Assembly (NCBI GenBank): GCA_910575495.1
Contig: CAJTFS010000003.1
Location: 230,336-294,335, forward strand
Direction: 5' to 3'
DNA length: 64,000 bases
From: Bacteroidales bacterium
GTDB taxonomy: Bacteria > Bacteroidota > Bacteroidia > Bacteroidales > Rikenellaceae
Position numbers and translations under genes: made by a program. Shown here piece after piece: positions 1 through 7,152 of this stretch; positions within the stretch are counted from its first letter, which is position 1, and each line of letters starts with the position of its first letter. The notes below the pieces were generated by a model. The model was not told where the DNA came from and ran no database searches. It worked only from the letters and a program-made list of their open reading frames with translations.

Positions 1-724
1 CCTCGATCAGCACGTTTTCGCAGTTGTGGACGGCCACCAGCACCGGACGCAGGAAGTCGCGCATGCGCTCGAAGTCCTCCTTGCTGTCGGCCCAGGTGGA
101 GACGTTCTGGTCGGAGCCCGACGTAGCGCCGAACTTGAAGCTCTCCGACGGATACCACGTGTTGCCGTCGTCGGAGACGATGCCGCCGCTGCGGACCTTG
201 GAACGCCATTGTCCCTCGGTGAGCTTGCCGCGCTTGACGGCGCGCCACGCGTCGCCGTTGCCGTCGATGACGCCGAAGCCGGTGATGGCGATATTCTTGG
301 CATGGGTGGCCGAAATGGGCGACTGGCAGCGCCACGTATTGAGCCCCTCGAAAGTGATCTGCACGAGCGGATAGAGCGACTTGTCATCGCTGAAGACGAT
401 CATGGCGTTGCGATCGAGGTGCAGTTCGATGTTGTCCTTCAGCTCGATCGGGCCCGTATACCATACGCCTGCGGGCACGACCACGCGGCCGCCGCCCTGC
501 TCCGAGAGCGAAGCGATGGCCTTGGCGAAAGCCTCGGTCGAGAGCGTGGAGCCGTCGCCCACGCCGCCGAAGTCGGCCACGCTGACCGAACGTGCGGGGA
601 TGACGGGCCGCGCAACCTGCGGCATGTCGAACGGAAGCGCCGCACCGGAGTTCTCCGCACCGCCGTGGCAGGCGGCCAGCGATGCCGCGGCGGCCAGCGA
701 CATCAGAATGTGTTTCAGGTTCAT
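1..724 (-). CDS. Glycoside hydrolase family 28 (polygalacturonase-like) lipoprotein, partial
   Basis: The gene runs off the left edge, so only the first 241 codons are seen. It starts at the ATG at 724 and opens with a lipoprotein signal (hydrophobic run, then SLAAC with Cys19), so the product is probably anchored in the outer membrane or periplasm. Next comes VADFGGVGDGSTLSTEAF and then GGGRVVVPAG, the usual entry of the right-handed beta-helix of pectate-lyase/GH28 enzymes, followed by ITGFGVIDGNGDAW, a typical GH28 coil. The family hydrolyses alpha-1,4-galacturonosyl linkages in pectin. The catalytic Asp region lies outside the window, so activity cannot be judged. It heads towards the same direction as the DUF4861 and esterase genes at 847-3685, which fits a pectin utilisation locus. 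Confidence 0.85.
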   Translation of the reverse strand, partial: MNLKHILMSLAAAASLAACHGGAENSGAALPFDMPQVARPVIPARSVSVADFGGVGDGSTLSTEAFAKAIASLSEQGGGRVVVPAGVWYTGPIELKDNIELHLDRNAMIVFSDDKSLYPLVQITFEGLNTWRCQSPISATHAKNIAITGFGVIDGNGDAWRAVKRGKLTEGQWRSKVRSGGIVSDDGNTWYPSESFKFGATSGSDQNVSTWADSKEDFERMRDFLRPVLVAVHNCENVLIE

Positions 725-846
725 GGAATCGTAAGTGAATTTCGTAGTTTTAATGAATCATACAAATGTACGCAGAGCGCACCGACGAAAATAGGATTTT
801 TTGACGCAATGCAGGGATTTTTCGACAGCCCCGCCCCGCCGCAGAG

Positions 847-2172
847 CTAATCCAGCCGTTCGACCGTCGCTTCCGCATAGGGGCGGTTGCCCGGTGCGGC
901 GGCCGGCGAGGTGTAGCGGCGCCGGAAAACGTCGAACCACTCCTCGTCATCGTCCGCCCCGAGAAAGGCGCTCTTGCGCCACCCCATCACGAACCAATAG
1001 TCGATCCGTCCGTCGACAGGACGGAGCTGGCACAGATAGCTCGCCGCATCGTCGATCTGCGAGGCGACCTGCCGGGCCGGCAGCCACAACGCCAGCCCCA
1101 CCGTCTCGCGCTCCCACTTCAGCGTGTCGTTCTCAGGGAAATCGCAGCCGACGGTCTCCAGCAGAAAGCCCTCGTCGTCGCGCACGATGCGCACCTTGTT
1201 GTCGCGGATCTTCATCACACCGGTGGCGAACTCCAGCCCGTCGGCGCCCTCGCCCTCGATGCGGTTCTCGACCTTGACGACCGAACCGCCGCCGTAGAGA
1301 ATGTAACGCGAAGTCATGTCGATCTCGCGGCCGCCGTATTTCCAACCCTCGACCCGCATGTCGACCACCGTACGCAGCGGACCGCGGGCGCGGATCGCAG
1401 CCTCTCGGCGGCGCATGCCGACGATGTGCTCCATGCGGCGGCGCTCCGGGTTCCAGCCCTTGAGCGCACCCACCGAAACCGATCCGAAGACGCGCAGGTT
1501 GTCGTGCCCGCAGCCTGCCGCCAACTGCTCGTCGGAGGGGTACCACATCGTTTCGCGCAGCTCCAGCCGCGGCTGCTTCTTGCCGTAGGTGTCGATGCTC
1601 TGCTTCTTGTCGAAATAGATGCGGTAGGCGGCGTATTCCGATTCGAAAGCAGGGCCATGGTGGTGCAGCTTGCGGTACATGTCGTCCTTCTCGGAGGAGA
1701 GCTGCGCACGCTCGGTCAGCGTTTTGTCGGGGTTCTTCCACCACATCTGCGCGTTGACCAGCGGCGCATAGTCGTGGGCCACGGGCCGGGTCGACCATTC
1801 GACGCATACGTCGGCCGTCCGGGCGGCATCGAGCGTCACCGGGAAGACCAGTTCGTCGAAGATGCCGTCGCCGTCGAGGTCGTCGAGCTGCGAGACCAAC
1901 TCCACATAATTATAGGTGCACTCCGCTTTCGGCACGACTCCGAACGGGAGCCGGTCGCCGGCAGGTCCGGGCATGCGCAGGTAAACCGTCGCACCCCGGG
2001 CATCGGCCGGCACGTCGCGCACGACGGCCCATGTCCGGCCCTCGGCCGCAGCCGTGACCCGATAGCAGACCCGGGTGATCTTCGCCTTCGTTTTCTTGGC
2101 CGTTCCCGGTGTCCGCGCCTCCGCAGCACCGAACGCGCAGAGCGCCGCCAGCATCATAAAGAGATGTTTCAT
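847..2172 (-). CDS. DUF4861 family secreted protein
   Basis: Protein of 441 residues starting at an ATG, with a cleavable signal peptide (first ~20 residues ending GAAEA). The long mid-region (RIYFDKKQSIDTYGKK, EHIVGMRRREA, and a C-terminal YWFVMGWRKSAF segment) is the pattern I associate with the DUF4861 family of Bacteroidota polysaccharide utilisation loci. There is an acidic loop DDLDGDGIFDELVF near residues 95-110 that resembles a calcium-binding loop. The biochemical role of the family is not something I can state from sequence. Placement between a GH28 and a carbohydrate-esterase-like gene suggests work on pectin or rhamnogalacturonan side chains. It lies 91 bp downstream of the esterase gene on the same strand, so co-transcription is likely. 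Confidence 0.8.
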   Translation of the reverse strand: MKHLFMMLAALCAFGAAEARTPGTAKKTKAKITRVCYRVTAAAEGRTWAVVRDVPADARGATVYLRMPGPAGDRLPFGVVPKAECTYNYVELVSQLDDLDGDGIFDELVFPVTLDAARTADVCVEWSTRPVAHDYAPLVNAQMWWKNPDKTLTERAQLSSEKDDMYRKLHHHGPAFESEYAAYRIYFDKKQSIDTYGKKQPRLELRETMWYPSDEQLAAGCGHDNLRVFGSVSVGALKGWNPERRRMEHIVGMRRREAAIRARGPLRTVVDMRVEGWKYGGREIDMTSRYILYGGGSVVKVENRIEGEGADGLEFATGVMKIRDNKVRIVRDDEGFLLETVGCDFPENDTLKWERETVGLALWLPARQVASQIDDAASYLCQLRPVDGRIDYWFVMGWRKSAFLGADDDEEWFDVFRRRYTSPAAAPGNRPYAEATVERLD

Positions 2173-2263
2173 GTATCTGTCTGTTTTATTGTGTTTTCAT
2201 CCATTGTCATCGGAATGTTCCGGCCGCACCGCGTCGGGCTCTGCCGCCCGGCGCTCGGGACGG

Positions 2264-3685
2264 TTATTCCAGCCCGGCGATGACCCGTTCCAGCTCCTCG
2301 CGCGAGCAGATCGCTCCGTCGGGCAGCGCATCGGCGAAACTCCGCAACGCCTGCTCGGGCTGCAACTCCACGCGCGTTTCGTCGGCCTGCGCAAGGTCGA
2401 GGCCCAGGGTTTCGGCAAAAAATTCGTAGACCGCACGTCGTTTCGAGGGGCCGTAGTCGTGGCGTTCGTCGGGCAGATGCACGTTGCGCACCTGCTCCTC
2501 CGCACCGTAGAAGCCCCATATCCGGCGCAGGAACGGATATTCCAGCTCCGGGTAGGTGGCCGTCCAGTCGCCGCCGTCGCTCACCGTCAGCACGGGGCGC
2601 GGGGCCATCGCCGCTGCCAGCAGTTCGGGCGTACAGCTTCCCCCGCCCGCCAGCGTCACCGGCCGGCCGCTCTCGCAGGGGCACCCGCCGTCGAAGTGCG
2701 AAACCAGGTGCACCACGGGCGCCAGCACAGCAAAACGATCGTCGGAAAGCGCCAGCAGCAGCGCATGCGTCGCACCGCCCGAACCGCCCGTCGCAGCCAT
2801 GCGCTTGCGGTCGATGTCGCGCCGCGAAGCGAGCACCCAGTCGGTCACCGCCTTCGACCACAGCGCCTGCACCTGCATGGAATAGGGAGCCGTATGGACT
2901 TCGCGCCCCGTCTGGCGCTCCGAATCGCCCCAGCCGAAGATGTCCATGTCGACCGCCACGGCACCCATGCGGGCGAAGGTAGCCATGCGCAGCTGCTGGT
3001 CGGGACGGCAGCGGCCGCCCTCCCAATGGCCCGCCGGCGAAACGATGAGCGGATGGCGCCCGCGGCGCACAGGGGCGTAGATCGTGCCGCAGACATAGAG
3101 CCCCGGCAGCGTTTCGAGGGCATAGTTCTGGGTCGTATAGCCGTCGTGGGCCACCTTGCGGCCCAGCCGCACCAGAGGGCGGGCCACCAGCCCGCGCATG
3201 AACGGTTCGAGCGCCAGCGCCTCGCGGGCCTCGGCCAACAAGACCTCCCGCCGCTGCTCCCACGCATCGCGGTCGGCATATTGTGCCGAGAGCCAAGCCA
3301 GCAGCGCGGCGCCGTCGGCAGGCGTGCGGCGATAATATTCATAGGGCTGGACCGTGACGGTTTTTCCGCCGCTCCACACCAGGTCGAGCGGCCGCAACAG
3401 GTTGTCGAGGGTTTCGTCGAGCGAATAGGGCCGCAGCCGCGACTCGGCGAAAACGACGCGCACCGTGTCGGCGTCGAACCGTTTGCACCGGACCCGCACG
3501 CCGAACCGCTTCCCGACCCTTTCGAGCATCTCCGCCAGCGAACGCTCCTCCAACGATGCCTGCACCAGCCGCACATCCGGGGCCGGCACGTTGCGCACCG
3601 GTTCCGGCTCCTGCGCACACGCAAGACACCAGACGCAGCACGACGCCGCAAAGGTCAGCAAAGATTCAAGAAGCGTTGTTTTCAT
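2264..3685 (-). CDS. Secreted alpha/beta-hydrolase (acetyl-esterase-like) with N-terminal STN-like domain
   Basis: Protein of 473 residues. The frame is open further upstream, but the ATG at 3685 is followed by a good signal peptide (residues 1-24, ending LACAQ), so this start is preferred. Residues about 38-116 (SLAEMLERVGKRFGVRVRC, then YSLDETLDNLLRPLDLVWSG and TVTVQPYE) match the secretin/TonB short N-terminal (STN, also DUF4974) fold pattern. The rest is an alpha/beta hydrolase: a GGSGG nucleophile elbow with Ser302, an Asp at 370 or 373 and His409 (RHDYG) can complete the triad. The family includes acetyl-xylan and pectin esterases. The STN-esterase combination is unusual. Substrate is inferred only from the neighbouring GH28 gene. 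Confidence 0.75.
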   Translation of the reverse strand: MKTTLLESLLTFAASCCVWCLACAQEPEPVRNVPAPDVRLVQASLEERSLAEMLERVGKRFGVRVRCKRFDADTVRVVFAESRLRPYSLDETLDNLLRPLDLVWSGGKTVTVQPYEYYRRTPADGAALLAWLSAQYADRDAWEQRREVLLAEAREALALEPFMRGLVARPLVRLGRKVAHDGYTTQNYALETLPGLYVCGTIYAPVRRGRHPLIVSPAGHWEGGRCRPDQQLRMATFARMGAVAVDMDIFGWGDSERQTGREVHTAPYSMQVQALWSKAVTDWVLASRRDIDRKRMAATGGSGGATHALLLALSDDRFAVLAPVVHLVSHFDGGCPCESGRPVTLAGGGSCTPELLAAAMAPRPVLTVSDGGDWTATYPELEYPFLRRIWGFYGAEEQVRNVHLPDERHDYGPSKRRAVYEFFAETLGLDLAQADETRVELQPEQALRSFADALPDGAICSREELERVIAGLE

Positions 3686-3910
3686 CGTTAAACGGTTTTC
3701 GGATACTACAAATATAGACATTTCGGACAACATACCACAACTTCCCGCTCTCCGGAAGCGACAATTTTGTCGTCCGTCCGCACCGCAAGGCGGGCCGGAA
3801 CCCCGAGCCCGGGCATCCGCAGGCGGAAATGCGGCCCGCCCGCAACTCCGTCCGCACACCTGCCGCCGGCACCAAGAAACGGGAGGTTGCCGAAATTTTG
3901 GCGTCATTTC

Positions 3911-3941
3911 TTTGGCGTTTGGCAAAAAGATGCTATATTTG
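3911..3941 (+). promoter_or_regulatory. Bacteroidota-type promoter of tRNA-Ser
   Basis: TTTG at 3911-3914, a 19-nt spacer, and TATATTTG at 3934-3941 match the -33 TTTG and -7 TAnnTTTG boxes used by the primary sigma factor of Bacteroidota. The tRNA starts 38 nt after the -7 box. Confidence 0.75.
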
Positions 3942-3979
3942 CACACCTTTTCACGCGCCGCGGCGCTGCGAGGGTGACC

Positions 3980-4068
3980 GGAGAGATGGGTGAGTGGCTG
4001 AAACCACCGGTTTGCTAAACCGACGTACGGAGTAATCCGTACCACGAGTTCGAATCTCGTTCTCTCCG
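3980..4068 (+). tRNA. tRNA-Ser (anticodon GCT)
   Basis: The 7-bp acceptor stem pairs GGAGAGA (3980-3986) with TCTCTCC (4061-4067), and G4068 is the discriminator base. The anticodon arm reads GGTTTGCTAAACC with anticodon GCT, which decodes AGC/AGU serine codons. The long variable arm (TACGGAGTAATCCGTA) is the class II feature expected of tRNA-Ser. The T-arm GTTCGAATC is intact. CCA is not encoded. A promoter lies upstream and a terminator downstream, so this is a single-gene unit. Confidence 0.96.
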
Positions 4069-4095
4069 CAAAGAAAATCGGGTGTCCTGTGAACG

Positions 4096-4121
4096 ACTTC
4101 GGCTTCGGCCGAAGTTTTTTT
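4096..4121 (+). terminator. Rho-independent terminator after tRNA-Ser
   Basis: Perfect 8-bp stem ACTTCGGC/GCCGAAGT with a TTCG tetraloop, followed directly by a run of seven T. It lies 28 nt past the tRNA end. Confidence 0.9.
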
Positions 4122-4169
4122 ATACGCAAGGCCTCCATCGGATTCGTCCGGATGGAGGTTCTGCGTATA
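4121..4169. repeat. Long imperfect inverted repeat
   Basis: Arms 4121-4139 and 4151-4169 pair over 8 bp (TATACGCA with TGCGTATA), three mismatches, then 8 more bp (CCTCCATC with GATGGAGG), with an 11-nt loop. It abuts the tRNA-Ser terminator and has no T-run. The rest of 4170-4589 holds no gene I can support; an AT-rich stretch at 4440-4510 may carry the promoter of the next lipoprotein. Confidence 0.6.
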
Positions 4170-4589
4170 AAAGGAGCGCTCTGCAAGCGTGTCCGTTCAC
4201 AGGAAACCGGCATCCTTTGCACGGATGCCTGCGGCAGCAAAGAGAAAGGCCGAGCTCAGCAAGGTCAATTGCACAATCCGCCATCCTCTCTCTGCCGTTT
4301 TTTTTGCCGTCGCCGTTTCGCGAAAGATTGTACAATAAATTATTGCAATAAAAACGATCCAAAAGACCGACCCGAAATAAAACGAACCATCCTTTTCGCA
4401 CGGTGACAACAAGAAGCAGGGCAACAACCCGCATCCGAATTCGAAACTAAAATAAACAGAATATAATAACTTATTATTATTTTAAATAATTTATTGCTAT
4501 CTTCGTAGCCTCGAATTAAAAAGATCAAAAACCCAGTGGATGCCGAAAAACTTATAGAGTAGGCAATAATCAAAAACCAGCAATCGTTT

Positions 4590-5588
4590 ATGAAACTGAC
4601 GAAAATCTTGATGTCGATAGCCGTCATCGCTATCGCCTGTTCCTGCAAAAAAGAAAAAATGGCAGCCGAAACAGAATCTATCCCGCAAACTCACGAACCG
4701 ATCACCCGCTCGGTGACCGATGCCATGCTGTCGTTCGGCTCCGAAGAGGAGATGTTCGACCGAATCCAACAGCTTAAAAACATGGACGAAGCGGAAATGG
4801 CAGCATGGTACGAAAGTCAGTGCCCGGATTTTCTGTCGCAGTACGATTTCATGTGGCAGATCGTCGAAGAACTCGACAATGCCGCTTCAATGGACGAAGT
4901 TCGCGCAATTCAGGCCGGCTGCCAAGGCAAAATGCTCTTCAACACCAATCCCGAAGATGAAGACATCTCTCCCTATATTCCGTCAAGCCATCGCGGAACG
5001 GAATTCGTCTGCAACTCCGAAGGCAATGTACTGATAGGCGGAGAAGTGTGCAACTACAATGATCTAACGTACTACGAACAAACTTCGGATTATAGATCCA
5101 CTCATCCCCAAATTCAGACGCGAGCAGCCAACAAACAATGGCTTGCGGGAAGAAAAGCCGAAACCAAGGACCGCAAATTCTGGGTAGAGGCCTATCTGAA
5201 CACAATAACAGAAGGTGTCGAGCTCAAACTTGCAGCTCATAAAAAAGGAATGTTCGGTTGGAATCAATACAAAACTGCTTACAGCATCCGAATGGAACAA
5301 TTCACAAATTGGCAGGAGATCGGAGTTTTTGCCGCTGATATTTTATCCGTAAGCCCCAATTATTATGTCACTCGCGATATGAAGTCCAGCCAATATTTTC
5401 CTTTCGCTCGCGGACGCCAGGCCGGCCAACCCTATGCATCGTTCTTCATTACAGCCTATTCACGAGGAGTCAAAGAAGCAAACGCCCTTTCATTCGGCGT
5501 AGCCTGTTCACCGACAGTCATTGAAGGTGCACAAAGCTTCGTAGACGGATATTACGACTTGAACCAACCGATTTGGCTGTGGCATTAA
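4590..5588 (+). CDS. Hypothetical lipoprotein
   Basis: Protein of 332 residues with an N-terminal hydrophobic segment ending AIACSCKK (Cys17 or Cys19 as the lipidation site), so it is predicted to be an outer-membrane-directed lipoprotein. Residues 45-105 are rich in acidic and aromatic residues and probably helical (SEEEMFDRIQQLKNMDEAEM); the C-terminal half (residues 180-332) looks like mixed beta structure. I recognise no catalytic motif or family with certainty. Its composition is less GC-rich than the surrounding operons, and a gene-free 520-bp stretch precedes it, so it may be an accessory gene. A second lipoprotein gene follows after 30 bp on the same strand, suggesting an operon. Confidence 0.75.
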   Translation: MKLTKILMSIAVIAIACSCKKEKMAAETESIPQTHEPITRSVTDAMLSFGSEEEMFDRIQQLKNMDEAEMAAWYESQCPDFLSQYDFMWQIVEELDNAASMDEVRAIQAGCQGKMLFNTNPEDEDISPYIPSSHRGTEFVCNSEGNVLIGGEVCNYNDLTYYEQTSDYRSTHPQIQTRAANKQWLAGRKAETKDRKFWVEAYLNTITEGVELKLAAHKKGMFGWNQYKTAYSIRMEQFTNWQEIGVFAADILSVSPNYYVTRDMKSSQYFPFARGRQAGQPYASFFITAYSRGVKEANALSFGVACSPTVIEGAQSFVDGYYDLNQPIWLWH

Positions 5589-5618
5589 CGAATAACGTTA
5601 AGTTTAAACACATTAAAT

Positions 5619-6086
5619 ATGAAACGAAGCATCATTTTTCTGTCCCTTGTGTGGACGCTGACCGCATGCGAAAGCGGAAACTGGTGGGGCGACGGCCCGG
5701 AACCGAACTACGGACTTTTCACATTCGAGCGTACCGAACAGACCGTGGAGGTGACCCCCGAAACGAAATCGTTCCGGCTTGAAGGCCGCTATCTGGAACC
5801 TGCGGACGAAAACCGCAGAGGATACATCCTGCTACAACTCGAAACCGAAGCAACCACGGCCGTGAAGGGGAAACATTTCCGTCATGAAGAAACGCTCCCG
5901 AGATTCTCGGAAACAGAAAACGGGAAGTACTCTACCGAAATCACGATCTATCCGGAAAACATAACCGAAGAGGTGCGGATAAGTTACTATGTTCCGGGAA
6001 ACATTGCTATCGCCCCGGAAGCGCATCCCGAACGGATCGGTCGAACGACGATCGTTCTGCGCCCGGCGGCGGCCGCTGCACAATAA
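5619..6086 (+). CDS. Small hypothetical lipoprotein
   Basis: Protein of 155 residues with a lipobox LTAC at the end of a short signal (residues 13-16). The mature part is acidic and dominated by alternating hydrophobic and charged residues (FRLEGRYLEP, GYILLQLETEATTA, YSTEITIYPENITEEVRISYYVPG), which suggests an all-beta, immunoglobulin-like domain such as those in DUF4843/Calx-beta-type surface proteins; that family link is an inference. It ends with an alanine run. It sits 30 bp after the lipoprotein at 4590-5588 and before a stable hairpin at 6115-6146, so the two are probably one transcript. Confidence 0.65.
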   Translation: MKRSIIFLSLVWTLTACESGNWWGDGPEPNYGLFTFERTEQTVEVTPETKSFRLEGRYLEPADENRRGYILLQLETEATTAVKGKHFRHEETLPRFSETENGKYSTEITIYPENITEEVRISYYVPGNIAIAPEAHPERIGRTTIVLRPAAAAAQ

Positions 6087-6114
6087 CACGGAAAAACCGC
6101 AGAAACTACACTAA

Positions 6115-6146
6115 GGCAAGTTCGGGAATCGCTTCCCGAACTTGCC
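6115..6146 (+). terminator. Strong hairpin between lipoprotein and DUF4249 genes
   Basis: Perfect 14-bp stem (GGCAAGTTCGGGAA with TTCCCGAACTTGCC) and loop TCGC. No T-run follows, so it could be an imperfect terminator, an RNA-stability element or an attenuator between the two transcription units. Confidence 0.55.
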
Positions 6147-6195
6147 GTGCTAAAGAGGGAAGCGAGTACAATAAATAATTGCATAACCCGAACAG

Positions 6196-7152
6196 ATGAA
6201 AAACCCGAAACTACGCATCCTGCTGCTGACCTTGGCGGCAGGAGTATTGGCGGCGGGCTGCGATGCGGACTACGACTTCGGAAAAACCGGCGCAACGTCG
6301 CAGGTGGCGGTCAACGCCCTGCTCTCGCCGCAGGAAGATTTCACGGTCAAGCTCAATTGGAGCTCCGCCTACGCTGGCGAAGACACACGATTCGCACCGG
6401 TGCACGAGGCCGAAATCCGGCTTCTGGAAGAAGGCGCCGAAGTTGTGCGCTGCGCCGCCTCGGCCGACGGCAAGACGGTCACGCAGTTCCGCGCCACGGC
6501 GGGCAAACGCTACCGGCTGGAAGTGACGGTGCCGGGCTACGGCACGCTGGCGGCCGAGACCGACGTGCCGGCGCTGCCTGCGGTGGAAATGGCTTTCCGC
6601 TACAACAAGAACGCCTACAAACACTATGAGATAAAGGCGCTGGAGTGCACTGCCGGCACGCAGGCCGTATGGCTCGATGCCATCGGGATATACCGCCGCC
6701 CGGTCTACGTATACGACGAATTCGGACACTGGACCGGCGAAATCATCGAAGACGCAGGCGAAGAGAGCGAAGAGAGGATTTACGGATTCTACACCACCTC
6801 GCCGTTCGTCGACCAGGTCAACGGCGCCAACGATGCCTACGAAGCGAGCGACAAGGAGGCGACCGTAGAATTCGAACAATTCCTGCGCCTGCCGCGCGAA
6901 GACTGCGCTCCGGCACTGCCGCTGCGCTTCTCGCTGTGGAGCAGCTGCCGACGCACCCGTTTCCGCATCGTGACTGCCTCGGCCGCCTACGACCGCTACA
7001 TGCGCTCGCTCTACAAACAGCGCATCAACACCGAAGAATCGGCCGACAAGAACCCCTTCGCCGAACAGGTCACGGTCTACACCAACATCGGCAACGGCCT
7101 GGGCATCTTCGCCGGCTGCAATACCCTCACCCTCGAAATCGCCGACCGATGA
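6196..7152 (+). CDS. DUF4249 family lipoprotein
   Basis: Protein of 318 residues with signal and lipobox LAAGC (Cys22). The start of the mature region (TSQVAVNALLSPQEDFTVKLNWSSAY, read in two parts: TSQVAVNALL and FTVKLNWSSAY) and the carboxypeptidase-like pattern VHEAEIRLLEEGAEV then YRLEVTVPGYG are typical of DUF4249, a family of surface lipoproteins that is almost always encoded directly before a TonB-dependent receptor. Here the stop codon overlaps the ATG of the receptor gene (ATGA), which implies translational coupling and a partnership. The substrate is unknown. Confidence 0.8.
   Translation: MKNPKLRILLLTLAAGVLAAGCDADYDFGKTGATSQVAVNALLSPQEDFTVKLNWSSAYAGEDTRFAPVHEAEIRLLEEGAEVVRCAASADGKTVTQFRATAGKRYRLEVTVPGYGTLAAETDVPALPAVEMAFRYNKNAYKHYEIKALECTAGTQAVWLDAIGIYRRPVYVYDEFGHWTGEIIEDAGEESEERIYGFYTTSPFVDQVNGANDAYEASDKEATVEFEQFLRLPREDCAPALPLRFSLWSSCRRTRFRIVTASAAYDRYMRSLYKQRINTEESADKNPFAEQVTVYTNIGNGLGIFAGCNTLTLEIADR

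Noticed and set aside
2075..3691. Very long plus-strand frame opposite the esterase gene
   Set aside because: A shadow caused by high GC at third positions; Arg/His/Gln-rich product without any domain. Many similar shadows occur across the GC-rich part.
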